43,158 nucleotides of DNA from JAGHEK01 sp044426235 (GCA_044426235.1 JAWXUS010000015.1:1-43158), one strand, 5' to 3'. Positions 15,781 to 24,518 are shown, counted from the first letter of the stretch. Made by a program: numbers and translations. Notes: generated from the letters alone by a model not told the origin.

Positions 15781-17643
15781 TTAATTTATAAATTCTTTTA
15801 TCTTTAGTGCTAGTTTAATTGGAGACAATTCAATTAAATCATACAATTCATCTAAATCTCCGTGTTCAATAAATTTCTCTTCAATACCAAGATTTAACAC
15901 TCTTATGTTGTAGTTATTTCTTAGTATAAAATCATTTATTCTACTTGAAAAACCACCAACTAAAATATTATCTTCAATAGTAATTACTCTCTTATAATCT
16001 TTAATTAATCTATGTAATAATTCTTCATCTAGAGGCTTTAAAAATCTAGCATTAACTATTGTTGGATTAATATTTTCTTTATTTAAAATTTCTTTTGCAA
16101 GAAGTGAATGTTTAACCATAAGACCAATTGATAAAATCAAAGTATCCTCACCTTGAGATAATACTTCATACTTACCAAGTTCTATATCATTATATTCTCC
16201 AACTTCTAATTCATAAACATTTCCTTTTGGATATCTTATTGCAACAGGGAAATCACATTTTTCACTAAACTCCATCATAAGACCTAATTCTTTAGTATCT
16301 TTTGGTGCCATAACAGTTATATTAGGTATTGAATTTAAAAAACTCAAGTCAAAAACTCCATGGTGAGTTTCTCCATCATTTCCAACAAGTCCCGCTCTAT
16401 CTATTAAAAATGTAACCGGTTTTTTAGTTATACAAACATCATGAAGAACTTGGTCGTATGCCCTTTGAAGGAACGAAGAATAAACTGCAAAATATGGTTT
16501 AATATCATTTTTTGCAAGTCCTGCACTAAAAGTTGTTGCATGTTGCTCTGCAATTCCAACATCAAAATATCTATTTGGATGATTTTTCGAAAAATTATTA
16601 AGTCCAGTTCCAGTTGGCATAGCCGCAGTTATTGCAACAATTTTTTCATTTCTATCTGCCATTTGAGATAATTTTTCTCCAACGAAATTGGATATACTTT
16701 TGTTAGTAGTTGCTTTTATACCTTCTTTAATATCAAAAGTTGAAACTCCGTGATACTTATCAGGTTCATCACTCGCCAATTTATAACCTTTACCTTTCTT
16801 AGTTATAACGTGAAGTAACACAGGTCCTTCTTTTTCCTTTGCAATTTCTAACATATTAGTTATTTCTTTTATATTATGTCCATCAATTGGTCCATAATAT
16901 TTAATTCCAAGTGATTCAAAAAACTCACATTCACTTGGAGTAAACTTTGATTTTATAGTTCCCTTAACTTCATTTGCAGTCTTTAATAAAAATTCTCCAC
17001 CTTTTGAAACGTTAAGTATTTTTTCAAAGCCATCTTTAACTTTATAAGCACTAGAATTTCTAATTATTGAAGATAGATGATTCGATATACCACCTATATT
17101 TTTATCTATCGACATTTCATTATCATTTAAAATTATTATAACTTTTCCTTTTTCATAACCTAAATGATTAAGTGCTTCAAGTGCCATTCCTCCAGTTATT
17201 GAACCATCTCCAATTACTGCAATAACACTTCCTTTTTCATTTTTTATATCTATTGAAACTGAAAGTCCTTGTGCTATAGAAATCGATGTACTACTATGTC
17301 CAACATCAAATATATCGTGACTACTTTCACTTTCCTTTGGAAATCCACTAAGTCCTTTAAATTTTCTAAGAGTATCAAATTTATCTTTTCTTCCAGTTAT
17401 TATTTTGTGTACATATGATTGATGTCCAACGTCCCAAACTATTTTATCTTTTGGGCTATCAAACACTTTATGTATAGAAATAGTAAGTTCTACTATTCCT
17501 AAATTTGATGATAAATGTCCACCAGTTTGAGATAAAGACCTTACTAAAAACTTTCGTATATCTTTTGATAAAATGTCTAATTCCTCAAGATTCATTTTTT
17601 TTAAATCTTTTGGATCATTTACCTTATCTAAATATTCATACAT
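15781..17643 (-). CDS. dxs: 1-deoxy-D-xylulose-5-phosphate synthase
   Basis: 620 residues. It catalyses the first step of the MEP isoprenoid pathway, joining pyruvate and glyceraldehyde-3-phosphate with thiamine diphosphate. Visible: HxxxSxxGHxxS region at the N-terminus (GGHLSSNLG), the ThDP motif GDGSITGGMALEAL with NDNEMS, the transketolase pyrimidine domain with DRAGLVGNDGETHHG, and a C-terminal transketolase domain. ispA lies two genes upstream, so precursor making and prenyl chain extension share an operon. Confidence 0.97.
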   Translation of the reverse strand: MYEYLDKVNDPKDLKKMNLEELDILSKDIRKFLVRSLSQTGGHLSSNLGIVELTISIHKVFDSPKDKIVWDVGHQSYVHKIITGRKDKFDTLRKFKGLSGFPKESESSHDIFDVGHSSTSISIAQGLSVSIDIKNEKGSVIAVIGDGSITGGMALEALNHLGYEKGKVIIILNDNEMSIDKNIGGISNHLSSIIRNSSAYKVKDGFEKILNVSKGGEFLLKTANEVKGTIKSKFTPSECEFFESLGIKYYGPIDGHNIKEITNMLEIAKEKEGPVLLHVITKKGKGYKLASDEPDKYHGVSTFDIKEGIKATTNKSISNFVGEKLSQMADRNEKIVAITAAMPTGTGLNNFSKNHPNRYFDVGIAEQHATTFSAGLAKNDIKPYFAVYSSFLQRAYDQVLHDVCITKKPVTFLIDRAGLVGNDGETHHGVFDLSFLNSIPNITVMAPKDTKELGLMMEFSEKCDFPVAIRYPKGNVYELEVGEYNDIELGKYEVLSQGEDTLILSIGLMVKHSLLAKEILNKENINPTIVNARFLKPLDEELLHRLIKDYKRVITIEDNILVGGFSSRINDFILRNNYNIRVLNLGIEEKFIEHGDLDELYDLIELSPIKLALKIKEFIN

Positions 17644-17667
17644 TCATTTCACCTCTAAGTTTAAAGA

Positions 17668-18105
17668 TTATGCTAATAATAAAGCAATTATTGTCCCCAA
17701 TAAAGCCCCAAATAAAACTTCTTTTGGTGTATGACCAACTAATTCTTTAAGTTTTTTGTGTTCTACCTGTTTTTTATGTTGTAAATCTTCAACTATTTGA
17801 TTTAATATAGTAGCTTGTTTTCCAACAGCTCTTCTAACTCCAGATGCATCATACATTATTATAAGAGAGAAAACTAAAACTACTGCAAATTCCATTGAAT
17901 CAAATCCAGCCTCCATTCCAACTAAAACCGATAAAGTACTTACAAATGAACTGTGAGAACTTGGCATTCCTCCAGATGTTAATATTCTAGATGGTTGAAT
18001 TAATTTTTCATCTCCAGTAAATATCTTTAAAAATTGTGCAAAAAAACAAGAAAATAAACTTACCATAAAAATTTTATTTCCAAATATTTGTGATATAGTT
18101 TCCAT
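17668..18105 (-). CDS. Divergent PAP2-family membrane protein (DUF212, YuiD-like)
   Basis: 145 residues with three or four membrane segments. The PAP2-like core GGMPSSHSSFVSTL sits at about residues 46-59, and DASGVRRAVGKQA follows near 106-118, both typical of the DUF212 group. Substrate unproven; PAP2 relatives hydrolyse lipid phosphates or pyrophosphates. Its place between ispA and dxs makes a prenyl-phosphate phosphatase role attractive, but that is inference. Gaps of 9 and 24 nt to its neighbours indicate one operon. Confidence 0.88.
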   Translation of the reverse strand: METISQIFGNKIFMVSLFSCFFAQFLKIFTGDEKLIQPSRILTSGGMPSSHSSFVSTLSVLVGMEAGFDSMEFAVVLVFSLIIMYDASGVRRAVGKQATILNQIVEDLQHKKQVEHKKLKELVGHTPKEVLFGALLGTIIALLLA

Positions 18106-18114
18106 AACTCCTCC

Positions 18115-18999
18115 TTAACTTTCCCTAGATAAAATATAATCTGCAAGGTCTACTAAAAATTCATTTTCATCAAAATCCTTTATAAACTCTTTTGCATCAT
18201 CTATTAACTTAGATGCAATATTTTTTGAAGTTTCCATTCCAACAATAGATGGATAAGTTGATTTATCAAGTTCCAAGTCACTTCCAACCTTTTTTCCAAT
18301 CTTACTTTCATCACCTTCAATATCTAAAATATCATCTACTATTTGAAAAGCAAGTCCAATATTTTTTGCATATGACTCAATAAGCACTAACTCCGAATCA
18401 CTCGCACTACCAATTATTGCGCCCGCTTTCATACACCCAGCTATTATAGATGCAGTTTTGTTTAAATGTATATAATCAAGTTTGTCTTTTGATATTTTAA
18501 TTCCTTCACTCTCAATATCGACAACTTGACCTCCAATCATTCCATTTATTCCAGATGATTTCGCGATTTCATTTATAGCAAGTAAATATTTTTCTGAATC
18601 ATTCTTATTAATTGATGAAGATAACATCACTTCATATGAATAATTTAGTAGTCCATCTCCTGCAAGGATTGCCATATCCTCACCAAATACTTTATGATTT
18701 GTTGGTTTTCCTCGTCTTAAATCATCATTATCAAGTGCTGGTAAATCATCGTGAATTAAAGAATATGTGTGAATCATTTCGATTGCCATAGCAAAAGGTT
18801 CAACATCTTTAATATTTCCTTTAACTATTTTGCAAGCCTCTGTTGTAAGAATTGGTCTAAGTCTTTTTCCTCCAGCAAGCAAGCTATATTCCATAGCCTT
18901 TATAATATTTTCATTATACCCTTTTTTTTGTGGTATATATCTTATTAAGTCTTTTTCTACTTGTTTAGATTTCTCACTTAATAATTTCTTAAACTCCAT
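18115..18999 (-). CDS. ispA: Polyprenyl (farnesyl/geranylgeranyl) diphosphate synthase
   Basis: 294 residues from the ATG at 18999 (GGAGG five bases before it; the upstream in-frame TTG lies on that site). Trans-prenyltransferase with the first aspartate motif IHDDLPALDNDDLRRG (about 86-101) and the second, FQIVDDILDIEGD (near 215-227), plus GGKRLRP. It condenses IPP onto allylic diphosphates; chain length (C15 or C20) cannot be set with certainty by eye. First gene of the ispA-DUF212-dxs-tlyA-recN operon. xseB and xseA, its usual upstream partners, are not here. Confidence 0.95.
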   Translation of the reverse strand: MEFKKLLSEKSKQVEKDLIRYIPQKKGYNENIIKAMEYSLLAGGKRLRPILTTEACKIVKGNIKDVEPFAMAIEMIHTYSLIHDDLPALDNDDLRRGKPTNHKVFGEDMAILAGDGLLNYSYEVMLSSSINKNDSEKYLLAINEIAKSSGINGMIGGQVVDIESEGIKISKDKLDYIHLNKTASIIAGCMKAGAIIGSASDSELVLIESYAKNIGLAFQIVDDILDIEGDESKIGKKVGSDLELDKSTYPSIVGMETSKNIASKLIDDAKEFIKDFDENEFLVDLADYILSRES

Positions 19000-19031
19000 A
19001 ACTTCCTCCAAAAAATAACCATCAATTATAT

Positions 19032-19059
19032 ATTATCATAATTAATTATGTGTTGTAAA
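19032..19059 (-). promoter_or_regulatory. SigA-type promoter of the ispA operon
   Basis: TTTACA (19059-19054), 16 nt, GATAAT (19037-19032) on the minus strand; five of six matches in each box. It lies between the nusB terminator and ispA. Confidence 0.6.
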
Positions 19060-19079
19060 TTTTATAAGATGTAAGCTAA

Positions 19080-19110
19080 AAATATAGCTGCTAAATTTAT
19101 AGCAGCTATA
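19080..19110 (-). terminator. Terminator after nusB
   Basis: TATAGCTGCTA (19083-19093) pairs with TAGCAGCTATA (19100-19110); the T-rich end reads out on the minus strand (ATTTTT), 3 nt after the nusB stop. Confidence 0.85.
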
Positions 19111-19113
19111 CTC

Positions 19114-19590
19114 TTATATCTTATCAACTATACTTCCAAGTATTCCATTTATGAACTTTGGAGTTTTATCATCACTATATACTTTAGCAATTTCAATAGC
19201 CTCATTTATTGAAACTTTAGTTGGTATATCTTGATTTGATAAAATCTCACTAAGTGCTATTCTAAGTATCGAAACATCTACTTTTGCCATTCTATTTATA
19301 GACCAATTCTTAGTATTTTCAGTTATTAACGTATCGATTTTTTCTCTGTTTTCATTTAATGAACTTAAAACATCTTCTATGAACTTAATATCCGCTACTT
19401 CATATATACTTTCTTTTTTAGTATCAAATATTTCATTGTATCTTTCTAATATATTATCTTCATTATTTATTAAAAATAAATCAATAAATTGTTTCATATT
19501 TTGTACTTCTTCTTTATTAACATCAATTTGATAAATGATTTGCATACAAATTTCTCTACTTATTCTTCTTTGGTTCTTTAAATTCTTCAT
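19114..19590 (-). CDS. nusB: Transcription antitermination factor NusB
   Basis: 158 residues, all-helical NusB fold: an Arg-rich start (RRISREICMQIIYQID), a central RxKID-type segment (NREKIDTLITENTKNWSINRM), and the conserved end VSINEAIEIAKVYSDDKTPKFINGILGSI. With NusE it binds boxA RNA and supports rRNA antitermination. It is about 20 residues longer than E. coli NusB because of an insertion near 35-65. It lies just 22 nt after a strong terminator that follows the Asp23 gene, so its expression probably depends on read-through. Confidence 0.95.
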   Translation of the reverse strand: MKNLKNQRRISREICMQIIYQIDVNKEEVQNMKQFIDLFLINNEDNILERYNEIFDTKKESIYEVADIKFIEDVLSSLNENREKIDTLITENTKNWSINRMAKVDVSILRIALSEILSNQDIPTKVSINEAIEIAKVYSDDKTPKFINGILGSIVDKI

Positions 19591-19612
19591 AGGTTAACTC
19601 TCCTTATATTAA

Positions 19613-19637
19613 AATAACCCTCTGAGACAGAGGGTTT
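19613..19637 (-). terminator. Intrinsic terminator between asp23 and nusB
   Basis: AACCCTCTG, loop TCT, CAGAGGGTT, then ATTTTAATA on the minus strand. The hairpin ends about 10 nt before the nusB ribosome site, and no promoter fits in between. Confidence 0.88.
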
Positions 19638-19640
19638 TTA

Positions 19641-19994
19641 TTAATTTTTCTTTTGTTTAGTAGTTTCTTCTTTATCAGCCTTTTCTTTCTTAAAACCGAT
19701 ACCTTGAATATGTATATTAACTTGAGAAACTTTAAGACCTGTCATTGTTTCAACAGTATTTTTAACATTTTCTTGAATGTTAAATGCTATCTCTGGAATA
19801 GATATTCCATACTCAACAGTAACTACTACATCTAAATTAACATCGTCTTCCTCTATTTGTACTTTAACATTACTATTTTTAAGTATTTTATCCGTAAAAG
19901 TCGTGTTACATTCAACACCTTTTATTTCTAATGCTGCTAAAGATGCAATAGTTGCAACAACATCATTTGAAATTTTTACTTGACCGAAATTCAT
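19641..19994 (-). CDS. Asp23/Gls24 family protein (YqhY-like)
   Basis: 117 residues: Asp23 fold with VKISNDVVATIASLAALEI at the start, the conserved YGISIPEIAFNIQENVKNTVE stretch in the middle, then VSQVNIHIQGI and a Lys-rich tail. Asp23 proteins associate with the membrane or cell envelope and with fatty-acid metabolism. In Bacillota, YqhY lies next to accB-accC and nusB. Here the acc genes are missing and nusB alone remains. A paralogue is at 38453-38803. Confidence 0.93.
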   Translation of the reverse strand: MNFGQVKISNDVVATIASLAALEIKGVECNTTFTDKILKNSNVKVQIEEDDVNLDVVVTVEYGISIPEIAFNIQENVKNTVETMTGLKVSQVNIHIQGIGFKKEKADKEETTKQKKN

Positions 19995-20048
19995 ATAATT
20001 TCCCTCCTGCCTATAAGGAACTTTTTTAACAAATCTCTTGTTTTTTTA

Positions 20049-20077
20049 ATTATATAAGAAATACGTTAATATGTAAA
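20049..20077 (-). promoter_or_regulatory. Strong SigA-type promoter of asp23(-nusB)
   Basis: TTTACA (20077-20072), 17 nt, TATAAT (20054-20049) on the minus strand. This is the only good promoter between spoIIIAH and nusB. Confidence 0.7.
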
Positions 20078-20126
20078 GAAAAATATCAGTTTAAAATATT
20101 AAGCAAAATTTAATTTACTAACTATT

Positions 20127-20744
20127 TTATTGGTTGTTATTTGATAGTTGAATGTTACTGTATGAAACGTCAGCTTCTTTTGATACAACATCAAAAATCT
20201 TTGCAGCATCTTCTTGTTGTATATCCATATTACTAACTACAACGTTTACTCTACCTTCATTTATGTATACTAAACTATTTTCAAATCCTTTAGTACTAAG
20301 AATACTTTCAATTCTAAGCTCAGTTTCTTGATCTTTTACTATTTGCAGTTTCATAGCAGATGCTTCAGTTCTTGTTTCCTCTGCAGTTGATGGATTATTT
20401 ATCATATCATTAAGTTCAACTGATAAGTCACTTCTTTGTTTTTCTCTTGTCATTTTCATATCTAATATGTATGTTGATTTCATTATATTTGCTTCTGAAT
20501 TAATTTCAGCTTCTATTTGCTTACTTGCCTCAGTTACTTTTTCTTCAACTTCATTAACATTACTATCTACAACAATTATATCATCTGAATTTTTTTCTAA
20601 TTGAGTTTGTTCATATTCTTTAAACTCCATTGAAGTTTCCATTAATGAATTTTTACTTAATTGGTAATTTACAGTTCCAACAACTACTAACATTGCTGCT
20701 AAACTTACTACTACTAATCCTCTTTCTTTAAAATCAACTCTCAC
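20127..20744 (-). CDS. spoIIIAH: Stage III sporulation protein SpoIIIAH
   Basis: 205 residues. One membrane segment at about 10-26 after a short basic start, a helical middle, and a C-terminal YscJ/FliF-like ring-building domain (about 105-200, with ESILSTKGFENSLVYINEGRVNVVV). In Bacillus it sits in the mother-cell outer forespore membrane and binds forespore SpoIIQ, forming the channel that feeds the engulfed forespore. Last gene of the spoIIIAB-AH run. GTG start at 20744 with GGGGGAT upstream. Confidence 0.94.
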   Translation of the reverse strand: MRVDFKERGLVVVSLAAMLVVVGTVNYQLSKNSLMETSMEFKEYEQTQLEKNSDDIIVVDSNVNEVEEKVTEASKQIEAEINSEANIMKSTYILDMKMTREKQRSDLSVELNDMINNPSTAEETRTEASAMKLQIVKDQETELRIESILSTKGFENSLVYINEGRVNVVVSNMDIQQEDAAKIFDVVSKEADVSYSNIQLSNNNQ

Positions 20745-20783
20745 TTTTTTATCCCCCTAAATGTTATTAATTATGTAAGATAC

Positions 20784-21332
20784 TTATTTACTAAATATTT
20801 CTACTTGATAACCTTGTACTTGAAGTGCCGTTTGAACCGCTTTATACAAAGTTTCTTTCACTACCGGATCACTTGCACCACTAGATACTACTATTACCCC
20901 TTTTATTTTAGGTTGCTTTGTGGTTACAATTATTGGCAAATTAGAATTTGATGTTACCATTGTTTTATTTTCACTAGTAGTTGAAACAATTCGTTCTCCA
21001 CCATTTTGATCTTTTTCGCTTGTTTGTTCATTAGTTGAGTTAATATTATATGCAGGTTGAATTTCTTCACTAGTTTCAAGTGTTATCATAACATCAACAT
21101 CTCCTGCACCATTTATTTGTGATAAAATATTTTTTAATTTACTCTCTAAATCATCTTGTGCAATTTCATTTGAAACTTCATTTTTTTCTTCAGGAATTTC
21201 TGCCATTGAAATTTTCTCCTCAGGCTTTAAAAATATTGATAATAAAATACAAACAAGTGCTACTCCTGATAATAAAATCAATTTTTTGTTATCTTCTTTT
21301 TTATTATCTCCCTTTTTTTCTACTTCACCCAT
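20784..21332 (-). CDS. spoIIIAG: Stage III sporulation protein SpoIIIAG
   Basis: 182 residues: basic cytoplasmic start, membrane helix about 17-35, then a ring-building-motif domain (INGAGDVDVMITLE and, near the end, IKGVIVVSSGASDPVVKETLYKA) interrupted by a polar loop about 90-125. In Bacillus it forms a large 30-fold ring in the feeding tube. Gap to AH is 39 nt. Confidence 0.94.
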   Translation of the reverse strand: MGEVEKKGDNKKEDNKKLILLSGVALVCILLSIFLKPEEKISMAEIPEEKNEVSNEIAQDDLESKLKNILSQINGAGDVDVMITLETSEEIQPAYNINSTNEQTSEKDQNGGERIVSTTSENKTMVTSNSNLPIIVTTKQPKIKGVIVVSSGASDPVVKETLYKAVQTALQVQGYQVEIFSK

Positions 21333-21343
21333 TTTTTCATCCC

Positions 21344-21886
21344 CTATATATCTATTTGTATACTCTCAATTGATATATCTAGTATATCTACTAAATCATC
21401 TTTTAGTTTTTCTGTTTCTGATTTATTGTCACTAAAAACTTCTTTTGAATTTTCTTTTTCTCTAGATTCTATGTCCAAGCCCTCTTCATTATTACTATTT
21501 TTTACTTTTATATTATAAATATTTGAATCTTTAAATTCTATATCTTCAAGTTCATATCCATATTCACCAAGCTTTAACTTTATAACTTCACGCACTCCAT
21601 TTTCATAACTATCATTTAAATTATTTGAAGTTTTTGAAAGGTTATTTACACTATTTAAATATTCTTTATTATATTTATTCATAGACGATAAAATTGTATC
21701 CTCCAAACTTCTTCCTCCTGAAAAAAAACTTATTATTGGAGTTAAAACCATAAACACGAATAAAAAATTTATAACCATATTTATATAAGGCTTAAGTTTT
21801 GATTTTGGAAGTAACATATCAACTATATTTACAATAAAAGCACTTATTAAAATTGTTACAAGCCACATTTTTATACTCTCTAACAT
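21344..21886 (-). CDS. spoIIIAF: Stage III sporulation protein SpoIIIAF
   Basis: 180 residues: two membrane segments (about 7-24 and 33-55) joined by MLLPKSKLKPYINMVI, then an extracytoplasmic ring-building-like domain (about 95-130, LGEYGYELEDIEFKD). The C-terminal part is rich in Glu, Ser and Lys. Part of the SpoIIIA-SpoIIQ channel; it follows AE by 11 nt. Confidence 0.92.
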   Translation of the reverse strand: MLESIKMWLVTILISAFIVNIVDMLLPKSKLKPYINMVINFLFVFMVLTPIISFFSGGRSLEDTILSSMNKYNKEYLNSVNNLSKTSNNLNDSYENGVREVIKLKLGEYGYELEDIEFKDSNIYNIKVKNSNNEEGLDIESREKENSKEVFSDNKSETEKLKDDLVDILDISIESIQIDI

Positions 21887-21897
21887 AAAGCCCCCTC

Positions 21898-23058
21898 CTA
21901 ACCTGATACCACACTAAGTGAAGTTAAAATTGCAATAGTTATAAAAAACATAGTACTAATAGCTATAACACAAGCAAGAAGTACAGTCATCAAACTTGCA
22001 ACAGAACTTAAAAAAGACGACATTTTTTCTTCACCAACGGGCTCTATAACTATAGCTGCTAATTTATAAACTAAAATTATTGATAAAACTTTTATTACTG
22101 GAAGTATGCATATTGAAATTAAAAGTATAAGTCCAATGCCTCCAAAAACACCCTTTATTAGTTGTGATGATGATAAAATTAAATCAACTGAATCTGAAAC
22201 GAAATTACCAACAACAGGTATAAAGTTTCCAACTGCAAACTTAGCAGTCTTAACTGTAAAATTATCAATATTTGTAACATAAAGCCCTTGAAGTGAAACA
22301 AGTCCTAAATAAATCGTAAAAACTGCACCTATTGAAATTAAGTTTAAATTTTTTATAAAATTTGCAAATTTAGTTAGTTTAATATTTTTTGAAAGATTAT
22401 TAACAACTAAAATCGCGAATGCAATACTTATACTAACAAATAAAAAATCCTTAAAAATAACATTTATAAATGTTACCCCTCCAACGAATATTGGATTTAA
22501 AATTGTTGAAGTAACTGGTAGTCCAATAAGAACTAAAAGTGTTATAAGAATTGGCATAATAACATTCATAAGTCCAATAGTTGAATCTATTGTATTCATT
22601 GCAATTTCTAAGCATTCATTAAAACTAACTAATGTAAATGATACCATTGTAATAAATATTATATAATTTGTAATTTCACTTATTGTTCCTGATGAAAATG
22701 AATTATCAAGACTCTTTAATATTGCCGATAAAAGCGCAAGTACTAATATTACACTACACACTTTTAAACTACTTTTCACTTCATCAAATAAAATCATTCT
22801 TATTGATTCTTTACTAAACATATCCAGTAAACTTTTTTTACCACTTATAACATCTGTAAAAAAAGATCTTATATCTTGTTTTTCAACCACTAATGATTCA
22901 TCAATATAATTTTGAATTTCATTTAAATTAAGTTGATTTAATTGTTCATCTATATACTTATTTATATTATTTTTCGTATCTTCATAATCTTCCTGTGCAA
23001 AAGATACATTTGAAAAGCATAAAATAAAAAAAGTAAAAACTAAAAATATATTCTTCAT
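21898..23058 (-). CDS. spoIIIAE: Stage III sporulation protein SpoIIIAE
   Basis: 386 residues. Cleavable-type signal sequence (1-21, ending SFAQE), an extracytoplasmic helical stretch, then seven or eight membrane helices with the conserved NPIFVGGVTFINVIFKDFLF and NFIPVVGNFVSDSVDLIL segments. Thought to be the polytopic export-gate-like component of the channel. It ends 11 nt before spoIIIAF. Confidence 0.94.
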   Translation of the reverse strand: MKNIFLVFTFFILCFSNVSFAQEDYEDTKNNINKYIDEQLNQLNLNEIQNYIDESLVVEKQDIRSFFTDVISGKKSLLDMFSKESIRMILFDEVKSSLKVCSVILVLALLSAILKSLDNSFSSGTISEITNYIIFITMVSFTLVSFNECLEIAMNTIDSTIGLMNVIMPILITLLVLIGLPVTSTILNPIFVGGVTFINVIFKDFLFVSISIAFAILVVNNLSKNIKLTKFANFIKNLNLISIGAVFTIYLGLVSLQGLYVTNIDNFTVKTAKFAVGNFIPVVGNFVSDSVDLILSSSQLIKGVFGGIGLILLISICILPVIKVLSIILVYKLAAIVIEPVGEEKMSSFLSSVASLMTVLLACVIAISTMFFITIAILTSLSVVSG

Positions 23059-23079
23059 AAGTTTTCTCCTAAACTTTAA

Positions 23080-23466
23080 CTATGGAATAATATCTAAAAC
23101 CATTTCAATTATCGATAAAAGAATCGGAAAAGACATAGTCATAACAATAATTTTACCTCCAAACTCAAGCTTTGAGGCTATAGTTCCCTCTCCACAATCA
23201 TTACAAATTTGAATTGCAAATTCCATAAGATATGCAATCCCAATTAATTTGATTATAAGAGTTATATACATATTTGGTATGTTTGCCCTTTGTGCTAAAT
23301 TCTCAATAGCGTCTATCATAAAATTAAGTTTAAACATCACAGACATTATTATTATTGTTCCAGCTAATATTCCAATAAACATCGCTATTTCAGGTCTATC
23401 TTTTTTAATTATCAAACAAATTATTGTTGATATTAAAGATACTCCTATTAATTGCATAACCTCCAA
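23080..23466 (-). CDS. spoIIIAD: Stage III sporulation protein SpoIIIAD
   Basis: 128 residues, three or four membrane helices with the family segment LIIKLIGIAYLMEFAIQICNDCGEGTIASKLEFGGK and a final ILSIIEMVLDIIP-like helix. The TTG at 23466 is chosen: GAGG lies 9 nt before it, while the later ATG at 23457 would have GGAGG only 2 nt away. Alignment from memory with Bacillus AD also supports the longer form. 15 nt after AC. Confidence 0.92.
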   Translation of the reverse strand: MEVMQLIGVSLISTIICLIIKKDRPEIAMFIGILAGTIIIMSVMFKLNFMIDAIENLAQRANIPNMYITLIIKLIGIAYLMEFAIQICNDCGEGTIASKLEFGGKIIVMTMSFPILLSIIEMVLDIIP

Positions 23467-23481
23467 AAAAATTCACCTCTT

Positions 23482-23679
23482 TTAATAAAGTTGAAACATA
23501 GTTCTTACAGTATTAAATAAATCATTTATTTCCGTTAAAACTAAACTTAAAACTATTATTACTCCTGCTAAAGTCGTGAATGACGTAAAGTTTTTTTTAT
23601 CTTGTTGTTCAAGAATTATATTTATTACAGATATCAAAAGCCCAACCCCTGCTACTTTAAATATTAAAGTTACATCCAT
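23482..23679 (-). CDS. spoIIIAC: Stage III sporulation protein SpoIIIAC
   Basis: 65 residues, two membrane helices (about 5-23 and 32-55) separated by LEQQDKKNF. Length and layout match SpoIIIAC, and its position before AD fits. ATG after GGGGTGAG. The gap to spoIIIAB (124 nt) is unusually long for this operon. Confidence 0.92.
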   Translation of the reverse strand: MDVTLIFKVAGVGLLISVINIILEQQDKKNFTSFTTLAGVIIVLSLVLTEINDLFNTVRTMFQLY

Positions 23680-23803
23680 TTTCTCACCCCTAAAATTAGT
23701 TATATATCTAATATATTAATAAAATTCTCTCTTAATTATTATTTTTTTAAATTTGTAACATTTTTTTCTAATTAGCATATAAAAATTAGTTTTTTTGCTA
23801 CTT

Positions 23804-24325
23804 TTATAAAATTAATATTGAAATTATGATACCAATTAAGAATGATAATTTTTTATAAACTTCACCTTTTTTAATAATTTCTTCCTTACTTTCAAGCCCA
23901 CTCCCCTTAAAGTTCTCAATACTCAAATCAATTATTTTTTGTTGTGAATCAATATCACTCTTTCCAAGAGTAACAAGAACACTTTTTAATTCATCACTAT
24001 CTTTTTTGGTTAAATAATTATCCTTTGTTAAAAATTCAATATTTTCATTTATAACTTCATCTAAAGTTTTAAACGTATTTTTTCTTAGTTCATTTGAAAT
24101 TAATTGAAAAAATCTTGAAATAGTAAAATCTTTTTTATCTCCAATTTTTCTAAAAACTTCGTCCAAAGTATCCATTCCAAACGATAAATCCATTCTAATT
24201 ATTGATAATATCTTTATTATTTCATTTATTTGAATATGCCTTTTTAAGTAAACTTTTGATATATACTCTCCAATTAAATAACTGCAAGAAACTAATATTC
24301 CAATTAAAATAATCTTAATTTGCAA
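23804..24325 (-). CDS. spoIIIAB: Stage III sporulation protein SpoIIIAB
   Basis: 173 residues: membrane helix at the start (about 4-20), a cytoplasmic helical domain resembling the GspF/type II secretion platform (YISKVYLKRHIQINEII, later TLGKSDIDSQQKIIDLSI), and a C-terminal membrane helix. TTG start at 24325 with AAGGAGG eight bases before. It begins the AB-AH run after a 520-nt break that holds an HNH gene, so it must be transcribed from a promoter in that break or by read-through from AA. Confidence 0.92.
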   Translation of the reverse strand: MQIKIILIGILVSCSYLIGEYISKVYLKRHIQINEIIKILSIIRMDLSFGMDTLDEVFRKIGDKKDFTISRFFQLISNELRKNTFKTLDEVINENIEFLTKDNYLTKKDSDELKSVLVTLGKSDIDSQQKIIDLSIENFKGSGLESKEEIIKKGEVYKKLSFLIGIIISILIL

Positions 24326-24388
24326 TAGCTTGTCCTCCTTTTTCTTTTGTATAAAACAATATATGAATAAAAAAATAAAAAAGAACTA

Positions 24389-24417
24389 AAATTATGTGTT
24401 TTTAATATAATATATTC
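24389..24417 (-). promoter_or_regulatory. Candidate SigE promoter for spoIIIAB-AH
   Basis: GAATATA (24417-24411), 14 nt, CATAATTT (24396-24389) on the minus strand resembles SigE boxes (KMATATT and CATACAHT), with six of seven and six of eight matches. It lies about 65 nt before the spoIIIAB start, where an independent mother-cell promoter would be needed. AT-rich background makes chance matches possible. Confidence 0.4.
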
Positions 24418-24518
24418 ATTTTTAATTTAAACAATTTTATTTTAACGTATAAAAATAAATAATTAACCAATAATCAGAATATATTTTAAGATAATAAATT
24501 TATATAAAGGAGATATTT

